From contig JABCZI010000008.1 in assembly GCA_013289765.1 (NCBI GenBank), forward strand, positions 1 through 64,000: 64,000 nucleotides of DNA, read 5' to 3'. The stretch's first letter is position 1. Every line of letters starts with the position of its first letter. Position numbers and translations under genes: made by a program. Below are positions 16,569-25,323 of this stretch, in pieces. This DNA comes from Acidobacteriota bacterium (GTDB lineage: Bacteria > Acidobacteriota > Terriglobia > Terriglobales > Acidobacteriaceae). The notes below the pieces were generated by a model that had not been told where the DNA came from, did not search any database, and saw only the letters and a program-made list of their open reading frames with translations.

Positions 16569-17348
16569 ATGAACGGAAATCTTAGCGATGGAACGCCGAC
16601 CAGACCCACGAAGGTGGCCCCCCTGCAACCGGGCTCTCGCACCGACTCGGCCGGTAAAGCGATCTCCAATGTAATCTTGTTGTCGCTTCCTGACACAGAG
16701 TTCAACCTCCTCCGTCCTCATCTGGAACGACTAGACTTGTCGCAGCATAAGATTCTTCACGAGGCTGGGGAAAAGATCGATTTCACTTATTTCCTGAATG
16801 ACGGTATGGTTTCGTTAGTCGCGATCAGTCGCGACGGCAGAAGTGTTGAGGTAGGCATTGTCGGCAAAGAGGGGATGGTGGGAATGTCCCTTACGGCGGG
16901 CCTGCAGCGCGAAACTTTCCGCGCAATTGTGCAGATGGCGGGAAGCGGAGTGCGGATACGTTCCGAAATTTTCCTTGAAGTGCTGCTTAACGCCGCCTCG
17001 CTGCGCTCCCAACTCGGCCGCTTCGGGCTGGTGCATGGCATGCAGGTCGCCCAACTCGTTGCTTGTAATCGCCTGCATGAGATTGTGCAGCGCTTGGCGC
17101 GCTGGCTCCTCATGTGTCAGGATCGCTTCGACTCCCAGTTCCTCCCCTTGACTCACGACTTCCTTGCGCAAATGCTTGGCACCGGACGTCCCAGTGTAAG
17201 CTTGGCCGCTGGAGCCCTGGAAGATGCCGGATTGATTCAAAACATGCGCGGCACGGTCAAGATCCTGAATCGCAAAAGCCTGGAGGAGACTGCGTGCGAA
17301 TGCTACGGGGTCATCCAGTACTTTAACGGCGGCTTGGGCTTGAAATGA
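16569..17348 (+). CDS. Crp/Fnr-family transcriptional regulator
   Basis: A 259-residue regulator. A cyclic-nucleotide-binding-like beta roll (LSQHKILHEAGEKIDFTYFL and GMVSLVAISRDGRSVEVGIV then GKEGMVGMS) is followed by the long dimerisation helix and a winged helix with LTHDFLAQMLGTGRPSVSLA as the recognition region. No cysteine cluster like that of FNR is visible in the N-terminal part, so oxygen sensing through an iron-sulfur cluster is unlikely. The start is ATG at 16569. Confidence 0.9.
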   Translation: MNGNLSDGTPTRPTKVAPLQPGSRTDSAGKAISNVILLSLPDTEFNLLRPHLERLDLSQHKILHEAGEKIDFTYFLNDGMVSLVAISRDGRSVEVGIVGKEGMVGMSLTAGLQRETFRAIVQMAGSGVRIRSEIFLEVLLNAASLRSQLGRFGLVHGMQVAQLVACNRLHEIVQRLARWLLMCQDRFDSQFLPLTHDFLAQMLGTGRPSVSLAAGALEDAGLIQNMRGTVKILNRKSLEETACECYGVIQYFNGGLGLK

Positions 17349-17431
17349 CTACCATTCGTTTCCGCGGCAGGTCTGTCCCCTATCTTTGAAACAGTGATAA
17401 CACACCTTTGGAGGGACCGGCTCGGCGGGTC

Positions 17432-19201
17432 CTACGGAAGCTTATTCAGGTAACAAGCTCCACTGGTGGTCTGTGCTGGAGGAGTAGGGGGCTTCAGCCA
17501 TGCCGCGTTATTGAAGTTGAAAAACTCCGTCATGCTCTTTTGCGCGGCGTCCCGCTTGGTCAATGGCGTCAGCTTGAATCGTGTTTCAATCAGCCGCAGG
17601 ATCGCCGTGGTGTCCATTACGGTATGCGAAACGTAGTGCGGCCGCGTGTAGGGTGAGACCACGATCAGGGGCAGGCGGTAACCTGTGTAAGTAAAGTCGC
17701 AGGTCGGACCCGTGCTTGTGGTGCAGATGTCCCCGGTCATCAGGTCCTGCGGCTTGATGCCGTCGGGGCTCACAGCCGGCTGCGGCGCCACGTGGTCATA
17801 AAGCCCTCCGAACTCGTCGAAGGTAAGAATAAAGGCGGAATCCTTCCATGACACGCTAGTCATTAGCGCGTTAATCAGCGAGGAAACGTACTTGGCCCCA
17901 AGTTGGATGTCGATCGGATACTGGTCGGAATCAGACCCGTGTTCGTCGAGACCCGCCGCCGAAGCCGGTTCGATGATGGCTACTTGCGGCAGCGTGCCAT
18001 TTTGCACGTCGCTGAAATACTGCGTCATGGTGGTGATGTTGTTCGGATAAGTCGTTGGGATGGACTGCCCCCACTGAAAATTCTGCACGTAACTGAGCGT
18101 CAGCAAACATTGCGGGGTGGGATTGGACGAGCATGAAGTGTTCTCAGTGTTCACATAGATTTTCCAGCTGATCCCGGCGCTCTCAAGCTTCTGAAAGATG
18201 GTTTCGGTCGAAAGCAACGACTGATCTCCCGCGTCGGTGCCGATGGGATACACATCGCCCTGCGAGGTGCCCGCAATCAGATATTCGCGATTCGGGGAAG
18301 TCCTCGTCATCACCGGCGAAAACCATCGGTCCGACGTGGCAAACTGCGATGCCATGTAGTAGTAGTAATTAAGATCGGCGTCGGTGTAGTAACCCATGGC
18401 GCGAATGCCGTTGGTGTCGTTGTAAGGCGGCGAAATGTTGCGGGAATCGTGTGCCGTGGTCCACACAAAGCCATCCAGAGTCGGCGTCGACGAATACGGA
18501 TTGTTCAGGTTCCAGTCTTCGTGGCTTTCATTCCATGAAGGGCTTGGATTTTCGATGCACTGCGTGATCAGATGATAAGAAGTCACCTGCGGGCTATTGC
18601 TGTCCACCGTGCAATCGCTCGGCGGCGGATAAGCGGGATCGCAACCTGGATTGCTCGGCGGTGGCCCATACAACGGAGTTAGGCCCGACGTGGGATTGAA
18701 TTGGGGCAGCCCGTCGAAAGAACGATCAGCGAATCCATGGGCCTTCCAATAAGCGCGCAACGCGCCGAAATAATGGTCCAGGCTTCGATTCTCCTGAGCC
18801 ATAAAAATAATATGATTCAGCACGTTCACTGTCTGCACAATGTTGAAAGTCGCAGTGACAGCCTCGGCCGCGTTCATCGTCAGCGTACAGGTGCCGGTCC
18901 CCTTGCAGGCGCCGGACCAACTCACGAAATATGCTCCCTTGCTGGGTACTGGCGTGAGTTTCACAACCGTACCGGCGGCAAAGGCCGCGCTGCAGGTTGG
19001 AGCACACGTGATGCCCGCGGGGTTGCTGGTTACGGTCCCGCTCGAAGTTCCCGCTAACGTCACCGTCAGTTGGTAAGAGGTCGCAGGAATCGCGCTCGCG
19101 GACACCGCTGCCTGAGCCAATGCGTCCCCTGTATTTCCTGCAAACAGCGCCACCGTAAAAATAGCAAAAAGGGAAAATCTCCGAATCAAATCAAACCTCA
19201 T
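17432..19201 (-). CDS. secreted phosphoesterase (phospholipase C / AcpA type)
   Basis: A 589-residue exported protein. After a signal peptide (ending about NTGDALAQAA) comes a small repeat-type beta domain of about 80 residues (TLAGTSSGTVTSNPAGITCA and a CKGTGTCTLTM strand), then a phosphoesterase domain beginning NHIIFMAQENRSLDHYFG, whose N-terminal metal/nucleophile region (ENRSFDHYFG in relatives) is a family hallmark. Late motifs are TFDEFGGLYDHVAPQPA and YRLPLIVVSPYTRPHYVSH. It should hydrolyse phosphate esters such as phospholipids or phytate-like compounds outside the cytoplasm. It is transcribed alone. Confidence 0.88.
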   Translation of the reverse strand: MRFDLIRRFSLFAIFTVALFAGNTGDALAQAAVSASAIPATSYQLTVTLAGTSSGTVTSNPAGITCAPTCSAAFAAGTVVKLTPVPSKGAYFVSWSGACKGTGTCTLTMNAAEAVTATFNIVQTVNVLNHIIFMAQENRSLDHYFGALRAYWKAHGFADRSFDGLPQFNPTSGLTPLYGPPPSNPGCDPAYPPPSDCTVDSNSPQVTSYHLITQCIENPSPSWNESHEDWNLNNPYSSTPTLDGFVWTTAHDSRNISPPYNDTNGIRAMGYYTDADLNYYYYMASQFATSDRWFSPVMTRTSPNREYLIAGTSQGDVYPIGTDAGDQSLLSTETIFQKLESAGISWKIYVNTENTSCSSNPTPQCLLTLSYVQNFQWGQSIPTTYPNNITTMTQYFSDVQNGTLPQVAIIEPASAAGLDEHGSDSDQYPIDIQLGAKYVSSLINALMTSVSWKDSAFILTFDEFGGLYDHVAPQPAVSPDGIKPQDLMTGDICTTSTGPTCDFTYTGYRLPLIVVSPYTRPHYVSHTVMDTTAILRLIETRFKLTPLTKRDAAQKSMTEFFNFNNAAWLKPPTPPAQTTSGACYLNKLP

Positions 19202-19338
19202 TTATGCTGAAGTGCAGTGCTGGAATTTCAGAGAAGATGGCGAATATGGGATGGTATTAAGTGCCATTAGGTTGTGACAAAATGATGCTTCAACGCTGCA
19301 ATTTAGAGCCATAACGCATCCACTTCCGAGGCTTGTTT

Positions 19339-19881
19339 ATGAACGCATCAAGCAATACTGTGACCTACGTCGCCGATCCAAATGTGCGAATCGGGCATGT
19401 TCATTTGAAGGTGGCCGATCTGCCGCGTTCGCTGCGCTTTTACTCCGGCGTGCTTGGGTTGCAAGTCATGCAACGATACGGAGAAGGAGCCGTATTTCTC
19501 TCCGCAGGCGGCTATCATCATCACATCGCTTTGAATACTTGGGAGAGTCTGGGAGGTTCTCCGCCGCCGGCTGGGACTACTGGTCTGTATCACACCGCGA
19601 TTCTTTACCCCACGCGTGCTGCGCTTGCGACCGCCCTGCGCCGACTGCTGGCCGCTAAGATCCCCTTACAAGGCGCCGCCGATCATGGCGTCAGTGAATC
19701 CCTCTACTTGAACGATCCCGACGAAAATGGCGTCGAGCTGTATTGCGACAAGCCCAAAGAAACTTGGCCGCGCAATCCTGCAGGGCAATTGGAAATGTAT
19801 ACCCGACGCCTTGACCTGCATGCTCTATTGAGCGAGGCCCCTGAGGGAAGCGAGTTGCAGACCGGCCCCCGCGATTTGTAG
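19339..19881 (+). CDS. VOC-family (glyoxalase/extradiol dioxygenase-like) protein
   Basis: A 180-residue protein with a vicinal-oxygen-chelate domain: RIGHVHLKVADLPRSLRFYS with the first metal His, FLSAGGYHHHIALNTWES with the second, and an acidic ligand in DENGVELYCDKPKETW. It resembles the CatE type of catechol 2,3-dioxygenase-like proteins, in which the YCDRP segment is typical. ATG at 19339 follows CCGAGG. It is monocistronic with no aromatic degradation genes next to it, so the substrate cannot be named. Confidence 0.88.
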   Translation: MNASSNTVTYVADPNVRIGHVHLKVADLPRSLRFYSGVLGLQVMQRYGEGAVFLSAGGYHHHIALNTWESLGGSPPPAGTTGLYHTAILYPTRAALATALRRLLAAKIPLQGAADHGVSESLYLNDPDENGVELYCDKPKETWPRNPAGQLEMYTRRLDLHALLSEAPEGSELQTGPRDL

Positions 19882-20125
19882 GTCGTGCCTTCCTGGGCTT
19901 ATCTACAAGCGTAGGACAAGCAGATGACAAAAAGAGATACAGACTTTCAGGGGTAGAGTTCAAGGGGCCTCAGCGTCCTAAGCGAAGTGCGCTAGCGTAC
20001 GTTGAATACTGTATGGCGCGTTCGATTCGTCCGGACGTAATCTATCGATTCCTTCCCTCGTCGCCGTCCGTTGACCTGTCAAACGCGGCCCGGCCAGCAC
20101 CTTGCCAAGGAGAAAGTAGGCATGC

Positions 20126-20494
20126 GTGTCTCACAGTGTCCTGATTGTCGATGACAATACGCTGGTGCGCCGGATGCTCCGGTCGTGGCTGGAACAGCAC
20201 TCCGAGTGGGAGGTATGTGGCGAAGCCGAGAACGGCAAACTCGCCGTCGAAAGGGTCCAAGAACTACAGCCCAACATCGTAATTCTGGATTTGCAAATGC
20301 CGGTCATGAACGGACTCGAGGCCGCGCGCGAGATCAAGCGGCTCGCTCCGAACACAGCCCTGATTATATTTACCGCTCACGCTTCGTATCAGCTGGTAAG
20401 GGAAGCCCGAACGCACGGCGTCAGCGATGTGGTTTCGAAGTGCGATTTGCTCGGCGAACATCTTCTCGCTGCATTAAGGCACGCCTGCGCCTGA
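20126..20494 (+). CDS. stand-alone response regulator receiver domain
   Basis: A 122-residue CheY-like protein without output domain. Acidic pocket VLIVDDN, phospho-acceptor Asp in NIVILDLQMPVMNGLEAARE, the conserved Thr in IIFTAHAS, and Lys in DVVSKCDLL. Starts at GTG 20126 after AAGGAGAAAGTAGGC. No histidine kinase is adjacent. The final 21 bases overlap, on the opposite strand, the end of the zinc-ribbon gene. Confidence 0.9.
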   Translation: MSHSVLIVDDNTLVRRMLRSWLEQHSEWEVCGEAENGKLAVERVQELQPNIVILDLQMPVMNGLEAAREIKRLAPNTALIIFTAHASYQLVREARTHGVSDVVSKCDLLGEHLLAALRHACA

Positions 20495-20704
20495 CATTCC
20501 ATTCGAATTAGCGTCGCAGCGCCCGGCGAGTGCGCAATGAAAATTGATTTTCAGACACTTCGAGCACGGACATCGGAAAGCCTTATCGTTCGGAAATACA
20601 ACGTGTCCGCAGTTTTGACAGATCAATCGATCTTCCGCAGCATCCATGGGATGAAACTCCCCGCTCACAACGCAATACGGACACCGAACTGTTTTCTGTG
20701 TCAT
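20474..20704 (-). CDS. small zinc-ribbon protein
   Basis: ATG at 20704 gives 76 residues beginning MTQKTVRCPYC. Cysteine pairs occur in CPYC, CQNCGH and a CPCSKC cluster, enough for one or two zinc ribbons. A glycine/serine tail follows. A 13-bp direct repeat (20708-20739) lies directly upstream of the start. No function can be assigned; similar small ribbon proteins are common in this phylum. The frame overlaps the 3' end of the response regulator, which lowers confidence slightly. Confidence 0.55.
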   Translation of the reverse strand: MTQKTVRCPYCVVSGEFHPMDAAEDRLICQNCGHVVFPNDKAFRCPCSKCLKINFHCALAGRCDANSNGMSGAGVP

Positions 20705-20707
20705 TTC

Positions 20708-20739
20708 GGCAACGCTCAGGCGGTTTGGCAACGCTCAGG
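20708..20739. repeat. 13-bp direct repeat at the zinc-ribbon promoter
   Basis: GGCAACGCTCAGG occurs at 20708-20720 and again at 20727-20739, a 19-bp period (just under two helical turns) with the partly shared spacer CGGTTT. Spacing and place just upstream of the zinc-ribbon start suggest an operator or a small slippage duplication. Confidence 0.5.
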
Positions 20740-20867
20740 TGGCGTGGTCGTGGCCCCAAGCATGGGAACTATAAAGTCTCAGAGGGGCGCTTGAATGTTC
20801 GTTAGGGGACATTGAGCGACTCGCGCAAACCAGTAATCAGGCCCCCTCTTCCTCTTATGCGGCGGGT

Positions 20868-21125
20868 CTACGCGGCAGGCTTCTCTTTAACCGCCACTCG
20901 TTCGAGTACCCGCAAAGCCTGGAGCGCATCGTTGAGAGCGGCGCGCTCGTCACTTGGTGATCCTGTCAAAAGATCTTCGGCCCGATCCAATATCGCGTGA
21001 CGCGCTTCAGAAATTCGCTGCAATACCTTGTCATCTTCCAGCCCCAGCATCGCCGATTGGTACAATTCGTGCCACACTCGGCTTGGGTTGGCGCCGGCTG
21101 AGAGGCGGCAGCCTATCTGAGACAT
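20868..21125 (-). CDS. small helical hypothetical protein
   Basis: An 85-residue product with ATG at 21125. It contains RVWHELYQSAMLGLEDDKVL followed by RISEARHAILDRAEDLLTG and ALNDALQALRVLERVAVKEK, all predicted helical. The regular heptads suggest a small helical bundle. No family is recognised. It lies in the same patch of regulators and tiny helical proteins as the genes at 16232 and 21339 and could be an adaptor protein. Confidence 0.5.
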   Translation of the reverse strand: MSQIGCRLSAGANPSRVWHELYQSAMLGLEDDKVLQRISEARHAILDRAEDLLTGSPSDERAALNDALQALRVLERVAVKEKPAA

Positions 21126-21338
21126 AATAGATACCTCGTCTTGAGGAAAACCCTATTGAAATGTAGCAGATACCGGCGTCAGCGTCGGTACGCTGCCGCA
21201 CTCACTCCGTACTCCCTCCTCACTGCGGATACGCTTAATCATGTGGGCGGCCCGCAACATACATCTTGCATCTTGAAAAACCATCCTAACTCGTTTTAAT
21301 ATCTCGGTCCTCCCTCTTGAAACTTGGGGGCCGGCAAG

Positions 21339-21491
21339 ATGCAAGGCGATAAGAAAGAACGCTGGATGGAACTCTGTGCCCAGGCTGCGGTTGAGCACGA
21401 TCCCGAAAAGCTACATGCTCTGGTCGAAGAAATAGACCGTCTTTTGCAAGAGAAAGAGAATCGCTTGAAAAAGGCACATCCTCCCGAGTAG
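21339..21491 (+). CDS. small helical protein, family member C
   Basis: A 50-residue product. Core WMELCAQAAVEHDPEKLHAL then VEEIDRLLQEKENRLKKA. Relative to member B (16232) it keeps the ELCA start, the A/V-E pair, the charged loop and the LVEE[LI][ND]R[ML]L helix. The two lie 5 kb apart with unrelated genes between, so this is a small family and not a local tandem repeat. It is followed at once by the phosphatase gene. Confidence 0.6.
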   Translation: MQGDKKERWMELCAQAAVEHDPEKLHALVEEIDRLLQEKENRLKKAHPPE

Positions 21492-21574
21492 TACTGACTC
21501 CCGTCTCGCTACGCATCTCGAACAGCATTTGTGCACGCGCAGTTATCATGTACCTTGTGCATGAACGGGCCCCT

Positions 21575-22207
21575 ATGATCTCTGGTTTTCGGACGATTGC
21601 TTTTCTTTCTTTCAGCTTATTGTTTGCCGTAAATACGCCGCTGGATGCAACAGCTCCTCAGACCAAGCAGGAAACCCAGCCGCCGGTTGTGCGCGAGATC
21701 GGCCGCAGGTTAAACCAAAAGGGTGTGCCGAATTTTGGCGAGGTTACTCCTACGCTTTATCGCGGAGGACTACTCAAAGCTCAAGGCATCACAGCCTTAA
21801 AAAAAATAGGAATCAATGTGGTGGTGGATACTCATGCCAACGATGTGTCGGAAGAAAAAGACGTTCAAAAACTTGGGATGAAATATGTTGCGATTCCCTG
21901 GCGCTGTCCGTGGCCGCACGATGAAGTATTCGCCAAATTTCTGAAGGTAGTGCACGACAACAAAGGCAAAAAAATCTTTGTGCATTGCCGTCTGGGAGAC
22001 GACCGCACCGGTATGATGGTCGCCGCCTACCGCATGGCAGAAGAGGGTTGGACCGCCGACGAAGCCATGAACGAGATGCGCTCCTTCGGCTTCACCCGCT
22101 CCCACCACCTCATCTGCCCCAGCCTCGCTAAGTATGAAAGAGAATTTCCCGAGCGGTTGAAGAACAGCCCCGCGTTCGCGGAGGAAAGAGCCCGGCACCC
22201 TCGTTAG
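21575..22207 (+). CDS. exported dual-specificity-type protein phosphatase
   Basis: ATG at 21575 gives 210 residues with an N-terminal hydrophobic signal (MISGFRTIAFLSFSLLFAV). The catalytic loop is VHCRLGDDRTGMM, i.e. Cys-x5-Arg of the tyrosine/dual-specificity phosphatases, preceded by the beta strand KKIFVHCR and the general-acid region IPWRCPWPHDE. This cysteine phosphatase group includes the SiiA/DSPn-type proteins that dephosphorylate proteins or inositol phosphates. Being exported, it more probably acts on extracytoplasmic phosphate esters. It is followed by a terminator for the convergent gene. Confidence 0.87.
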   Translation: MISGFRTIAFLSFSLLFAVNTPLDATAPQTKQETQPPVVREIGRRLNQKGVPNFGEVTPTLYRGGLLKAQGITALKKIGINVVVDTHANDVSEEKDVQKLGMKYVAIPWRCPWPHDEVFAKFLKVVHDNKGKKIFVHCRLGDDRTGMMVAAYRMAEEGWTADEAMNEMRSFGFTRSHHLICPSLAKYEREFPERLKNSPAFAEERARHPR

Positions 22208-22230
22208 CCGCAACCGGCCAAATAAAAAAA

Positions 22231-22252
22231 GGGCGGACCGTAAAGTCCGCCC
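22231..22252 (-). terminator. intrinsic terminator of the 22273 gene
   Basis: Read on the minus strand: GGGCGGAC, loop TTTACG, GTCCGCCC, then a run of seven T. An 8-bp GC-rich stem with a U tail, 20 bp beyond the stop of the exported Ig-like protein gene. Confidence 0.88.
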
Positions 22253-22272
22253 CCTTCGAGAAAATCCCCGAA

Positions 22273-24438
22273 TCATTTCGCAGTTACTGTGAGTGTGACT
22301 GTGGCCGAGTGCTTGATCGTGCCGCTCGTCCCAGTAATGGTCAACACGTAGGTTTTTGCAGTAGTCCTCTTCTTGGTGGCCACCGTTAAGGCGGAGGTCG
22401 CCGCATTCGGTGAAGTCACCGTTACTGGGTTCGGGCTGAATGCTCCCGTGCTACCTGTCGGTAATCCCGTAACCGTCAAGGTGACCGGTCCACTGAACGA
22501 ATTCACCGGAGTGATGCTGAATGGGTACTTCGCGCTGGTGCCCGCTTTAATCGTCTCCACCTTCGTATTCGCGGTAATGGAGAAATCAGGAGAGACGACC
22601 ACCAAAGAGACGGACGTCGTCTGAGTAAGCGTACCGTCGCTTCCCGTGATCGTTATGTTGTAGTTGCCTCCGGGTGTCGTGCTGCCCGTCGCAATCGTCA
22701 GAGTAGAAGGCGGATAGCTCGGCGAACCCGAGGATGTCGGATTCATCGTGCAAGTGGCGCCAGTCGGGCAACCGGTCAACGTGAAAGCAACCGTGCCGCT
22801 ATATCCATTGATCGGATTTACTCCTATTGAGTAAGTTCCGCTCTTGCCTTGGACCACAGTTTGTGACGATGGATTTGCCGACAGATAGAAGTCCGGCGCC
22901 GTGCTGCCGCAACCTGGAAATTTGAAGGTCCCGATGCGGGTGCTCCAGTTGAACGAGCCGGTGCTTGCGATGTACTCCTGGGTGTACCAGAAGGTGCAGT
23001 CATCGATCGGGTCGACGCTCATACTGCTGTAGTCGCCCCAGCGGGCCAGGCCGCCGTTCTGCACGCCCGAGCCTTCAATCAGGCTGGCTTCTGTCTCCAT
23101 CGATCCAGCCGGATCGCCGGTCGTGCGTCCCGTATAGCGAACCCCGGGGTACACGCTGCTGCTCGAAACGCTGTACCCCATCGCCATGTCGCCCGACAAA
23201 TCCATGGCAATCGATCCCATCCAGCGGTAGGTCGAGTCGGGTGCGAAGGTGCCCTGCTGGAACAACGTTGGCGTTGAGTTGGGGCTGCGAATCTCATACC
23301 AACGGGCCCCCACAACGCTTCCTGAGTTCACCGAGTGGTTTACTACCAGTGCTTCGTGATCTCCGAAATTCCGGTAAGCCAGCCGGAACATCAGTCGGTC
23401 GCCTAACGTATCGAGAGTCGTACCACCGGCAGGCTGAGGGATGCCGCTCGGCTCCGTGTAGGCCGCCACTGGAATCGTAGTCGGCCCGGTGAACGTGGAG
23501 TTCGCGGGATTGCTGAAGTCCACGTGGAACTGGAATAATCCCAAGTCGCTCGTGTCCAGCAGTTCCACATAGAAATTAGGCTCGCCCGCGGGAGGAGCTG
23601 TGTTGCCGTCCACATCGGAAGGCAGCAAGCTGGCTACGTTGGCGTTCTGTTGGAAACAGATTTCGTTCGCCGCTCCACCCGCAAGCATCAGTGCGCGGTC
23701 CAGCGCGCAAGCATTCGCGCCGATAAAGTTTTGGCCGTTCTGGAAACTGTTGGTCGCGCGGTAGTAAGCATCCGGCCACACTCCAACCTTGGGATAGTCG
23801 TCAAGGTTGCTGCCTGACGAGAATGCATAACGATAATAGGTACCAGTCGCATCCGCGCTGGTCGAGACCGCCATGCACCAGTTGGTGTAAGTGCCGCTCA
23901 GTTGGCTTACCACCCAACGCTGCGCAGCCTTGTCCCAAAGCACCACCGGGTCGCCTCCATCATTAGTGTCGCAGTCTCCTCCAAATCCATCCCACAAACT
24001 GTGAATCAGCGCGGGGCCAAGCAGAATATTCCCGCTGGTCTTGTCGTAGATTGCGAACTCGACGTTCGTGATCTGAAAAAATTGGGTGAGTCCCACCGAG
24101 CCATTGGTATCCGGCGGTGCATAGCCGTTCGCTCCAACACCGTCAAAATTCAACCCGGGAACGGTATTGATCAAGGGCAGAGTACTGGTTTGAAGGGCCG
24201 TATCCCGCCCTGTTTTGGCGCCCGGTCCCACCGGAAGCGGTCGCGTCGGACGCGGCGCCTCGATCTCAACGTGTGGATTGCCGACTGGCCGCGGAGTGGA
24301 CGCAACCATCTCCGTCAGAGTCCGCGAAACGTCGTGCTTAATTGCGTGCCGGACAATAGGACCAGACTGCGCCGGCGCAGCGATCGCCAGCGCCAAAAAG
24401 CACATCGCGATCGCAATACATAACAGATGTTTTTTCAT
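22273..24438 (-). CDS. large exported protein with Ig-like C-terminal repeats
   Basis: A 721-residue exported protein with a signal peptide (MKKHLLCIAIAMCFLALAIA). Residues about 90-520 form one unfamiliar beta-rich region with DTNGSVGLTQFFQITNVEF and WDKAAQRWVVSQLSGTY stretches, as in many proteins of this phylum that are annotated only as hypothetical. Two Ig-like repeats follow, each about 90 residues: FYLSANPSSQTVVQGKSGTY to LVVVSPD, then FSITANTKVETIKAGTSAKY to the C-terminus. It is probably cell-surface or secreted. A sharp ribosome site (AAGGAAGG) precedes the start and a terminator follows. Confidence 0.75.
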   Translation of the reverse strand: MKKHLLCIAIAMCFLALAIAAPAQSGPIVRHAIKHDVSRTLTEMVASTPRPVGNPHVEIEAPRPTRPLPVGPGAKTGRDTALQTSTLPLINTVPGLNFDGVGANGYAPPDTNGSVGLTQFFQITNVEFAIYDKTSGNILLGPALIHSLWDGFGGDCDTNDGGDPVVLWDKAAQRWVVSQLSGTYTNWCMAVSTSADATGTYYRYAFSSGSNLDDYPKVGVWPDAYYRATNSFQNGQNFIGANACALDRALMLAGGAANEICFQQNANVASLLPSDVDGNTAPPAGEPNFYVELLDTSDLGLFQFHVDFSNPANSTFTGPTTIPVAAYTEPSGIPQPAGGTTLDTLGDRLMFRLAYRNFGDHEALVVNHSVNSGSVVGARWYEIRSPNSTPTLFQQGTFAPDSTYRWMGSIAMDLSGDMAMGYSVSSSSVYPGVRYTGRTTGDPAGSMETEASLIEGSGVQNGGLARWGDYSSMSVDPIDDCTFWYTQEYIASTGSFNWSTRIGTFKFPGCGSTAPDFYLSANPSSQTVVQGKSGTYSIGVNPINGYSGTVAFTLTGCPTGATCTMNPTSSGSPSYPPSTLTIATGSTTPGGNYNITITGSDGTLTQTTSVSLVVVSPDFSITANTKVETIKAGTSAKYPFSITPVNSFSGPVTLTVTGLPTGSTGAFSPNPVTVTSPNAATSALTVATKKRTTAKTYVLTITGTSGTIKHSATVTLTVTAK

Positions 24439-24494
24439 CGAAAACCTTCCTTGGCCGAAGCCCCCTAAGATTTTTTCTTTTAACTAAAGAACGA

Positions 24495-24517
24495 GGCTAG
24501 GACTTCTGGTCCTAGCC
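24495..24517 (-). terminator. hairpin terminator after the 24532 gene
   Basis: GGCTAGGAC, 5-base loop, GTCCTAGCC, followed on the minus strand by TCGTTCTTTAGTT. A 9-bp perfect stem located 15 bp past the stop. Confidence 0.75.
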
Positions 24518-24531
24518 TTCGGTCCAGTTCG

Positions 24532-25323
24532 TTAATGTACTGCTGTACCAATGACACCCGCCGAGAACAAGTCGCAACCGGTGGTGGCACAGGCCGTAGG
24601 AGCTGTAAGCTCAAAGGAGTTGACGCCAAAGTTCGGAGCATAGAAAAACGATTGATCGACCGGCTCCGTCCCCGGCCCTTGCACGTTCGCCGGTGTGTCG
24701 TCTTCAACGTCGGACACATAAGCCAGGTCCTCAGACGTCGGCACCAAAGTCATCCAATAGGTGCCCGCTTCAAGAATTGGACACGCAATTCCCGTGACCA
24801 TGATGGTGTACTCCGGATCGAAGCCGTATGCGATACGGCCCGTCGCAGTCAACGTGGGAACTCCCGTGCCGCTGCAAATGGTTTTTACCTTGTTGCTGGT
24901 AGGCACACCGTTGAGGGCAACGCCTTGAACGATCGACCAGTCAGCGCTCGTCGCCGAGTAGCCAGCCCCGGTGAGGTCCACCATTTGTTCATTCATGAAG
25001 AGCCCTTGCACGTTCCAATCGGTCTTTCCCTGCGCTCCCTTGTAGTCTTTCGGAACGGTGAAGGGGACATAAACGGTTCCGGTTATCCCGAAGGTAGTGT
25101 TATTTCCGTTCCACAGGCCATTCGGGTTGGGACCGTTGTTATCAAAATCGCCGGCGTACAAAAGGCAGGGGTTGAGGATACACGGTTCTTCCGTGCCCAC
25201 GGCGGGCGCGCCCGCCTGAAGTTTTCCGTTGAATACTTTAGGCTTCTGCGCCAACGCTGACACTGAGAGAAATGCACACAGCGCTGCAACCAGCGCCGTC
25301 GACCAAACTATTCTCTTTACCAT
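24532..25323 (-). CDS. exported hypothetical protein
   Basis: Start ATG at 25323 has GGAGGAG upstream; the longer frame from 25368 adds a non-signal leader. The 263-residue product has a signal peptide (MVKRIVWSTALVAALCAFLS ending SALAQ). The mature part is beta-rich with NNGPNPNGLWNGNNTTFGIT and MVTGIACPILEAGTYWMTLV. Four or more Cys suggest disulfides. No family is recognised. Its 3' neighbour, the Ig-like protein gene, is on the same strand but separated by a terminator. Confidence 0.7.
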   Translation of the reverse strand: MVKRIVWSTALVAALCAFLSVSALAQKPKVFNGKLQAGAPAVGTEEPCILNPCLLYAGDFDNNGPNPNGLWNGNNTTFGITGTVYVPFTVPKDYKGAQGKTDWNVQGLFMNEQMVDLTGAGYSATSADWSIVQGVALNGVPTSNKVKTICSGTGVPTLTATGRIAYGFDPEYTIMVTGIACPILEAGTYWMTLVPTSEDLAYVSDVEDDTPANVQGPGTEPVDQSFFYAPNFGVNSFELTAPTACATTGCDLFSAGVIGTAVH

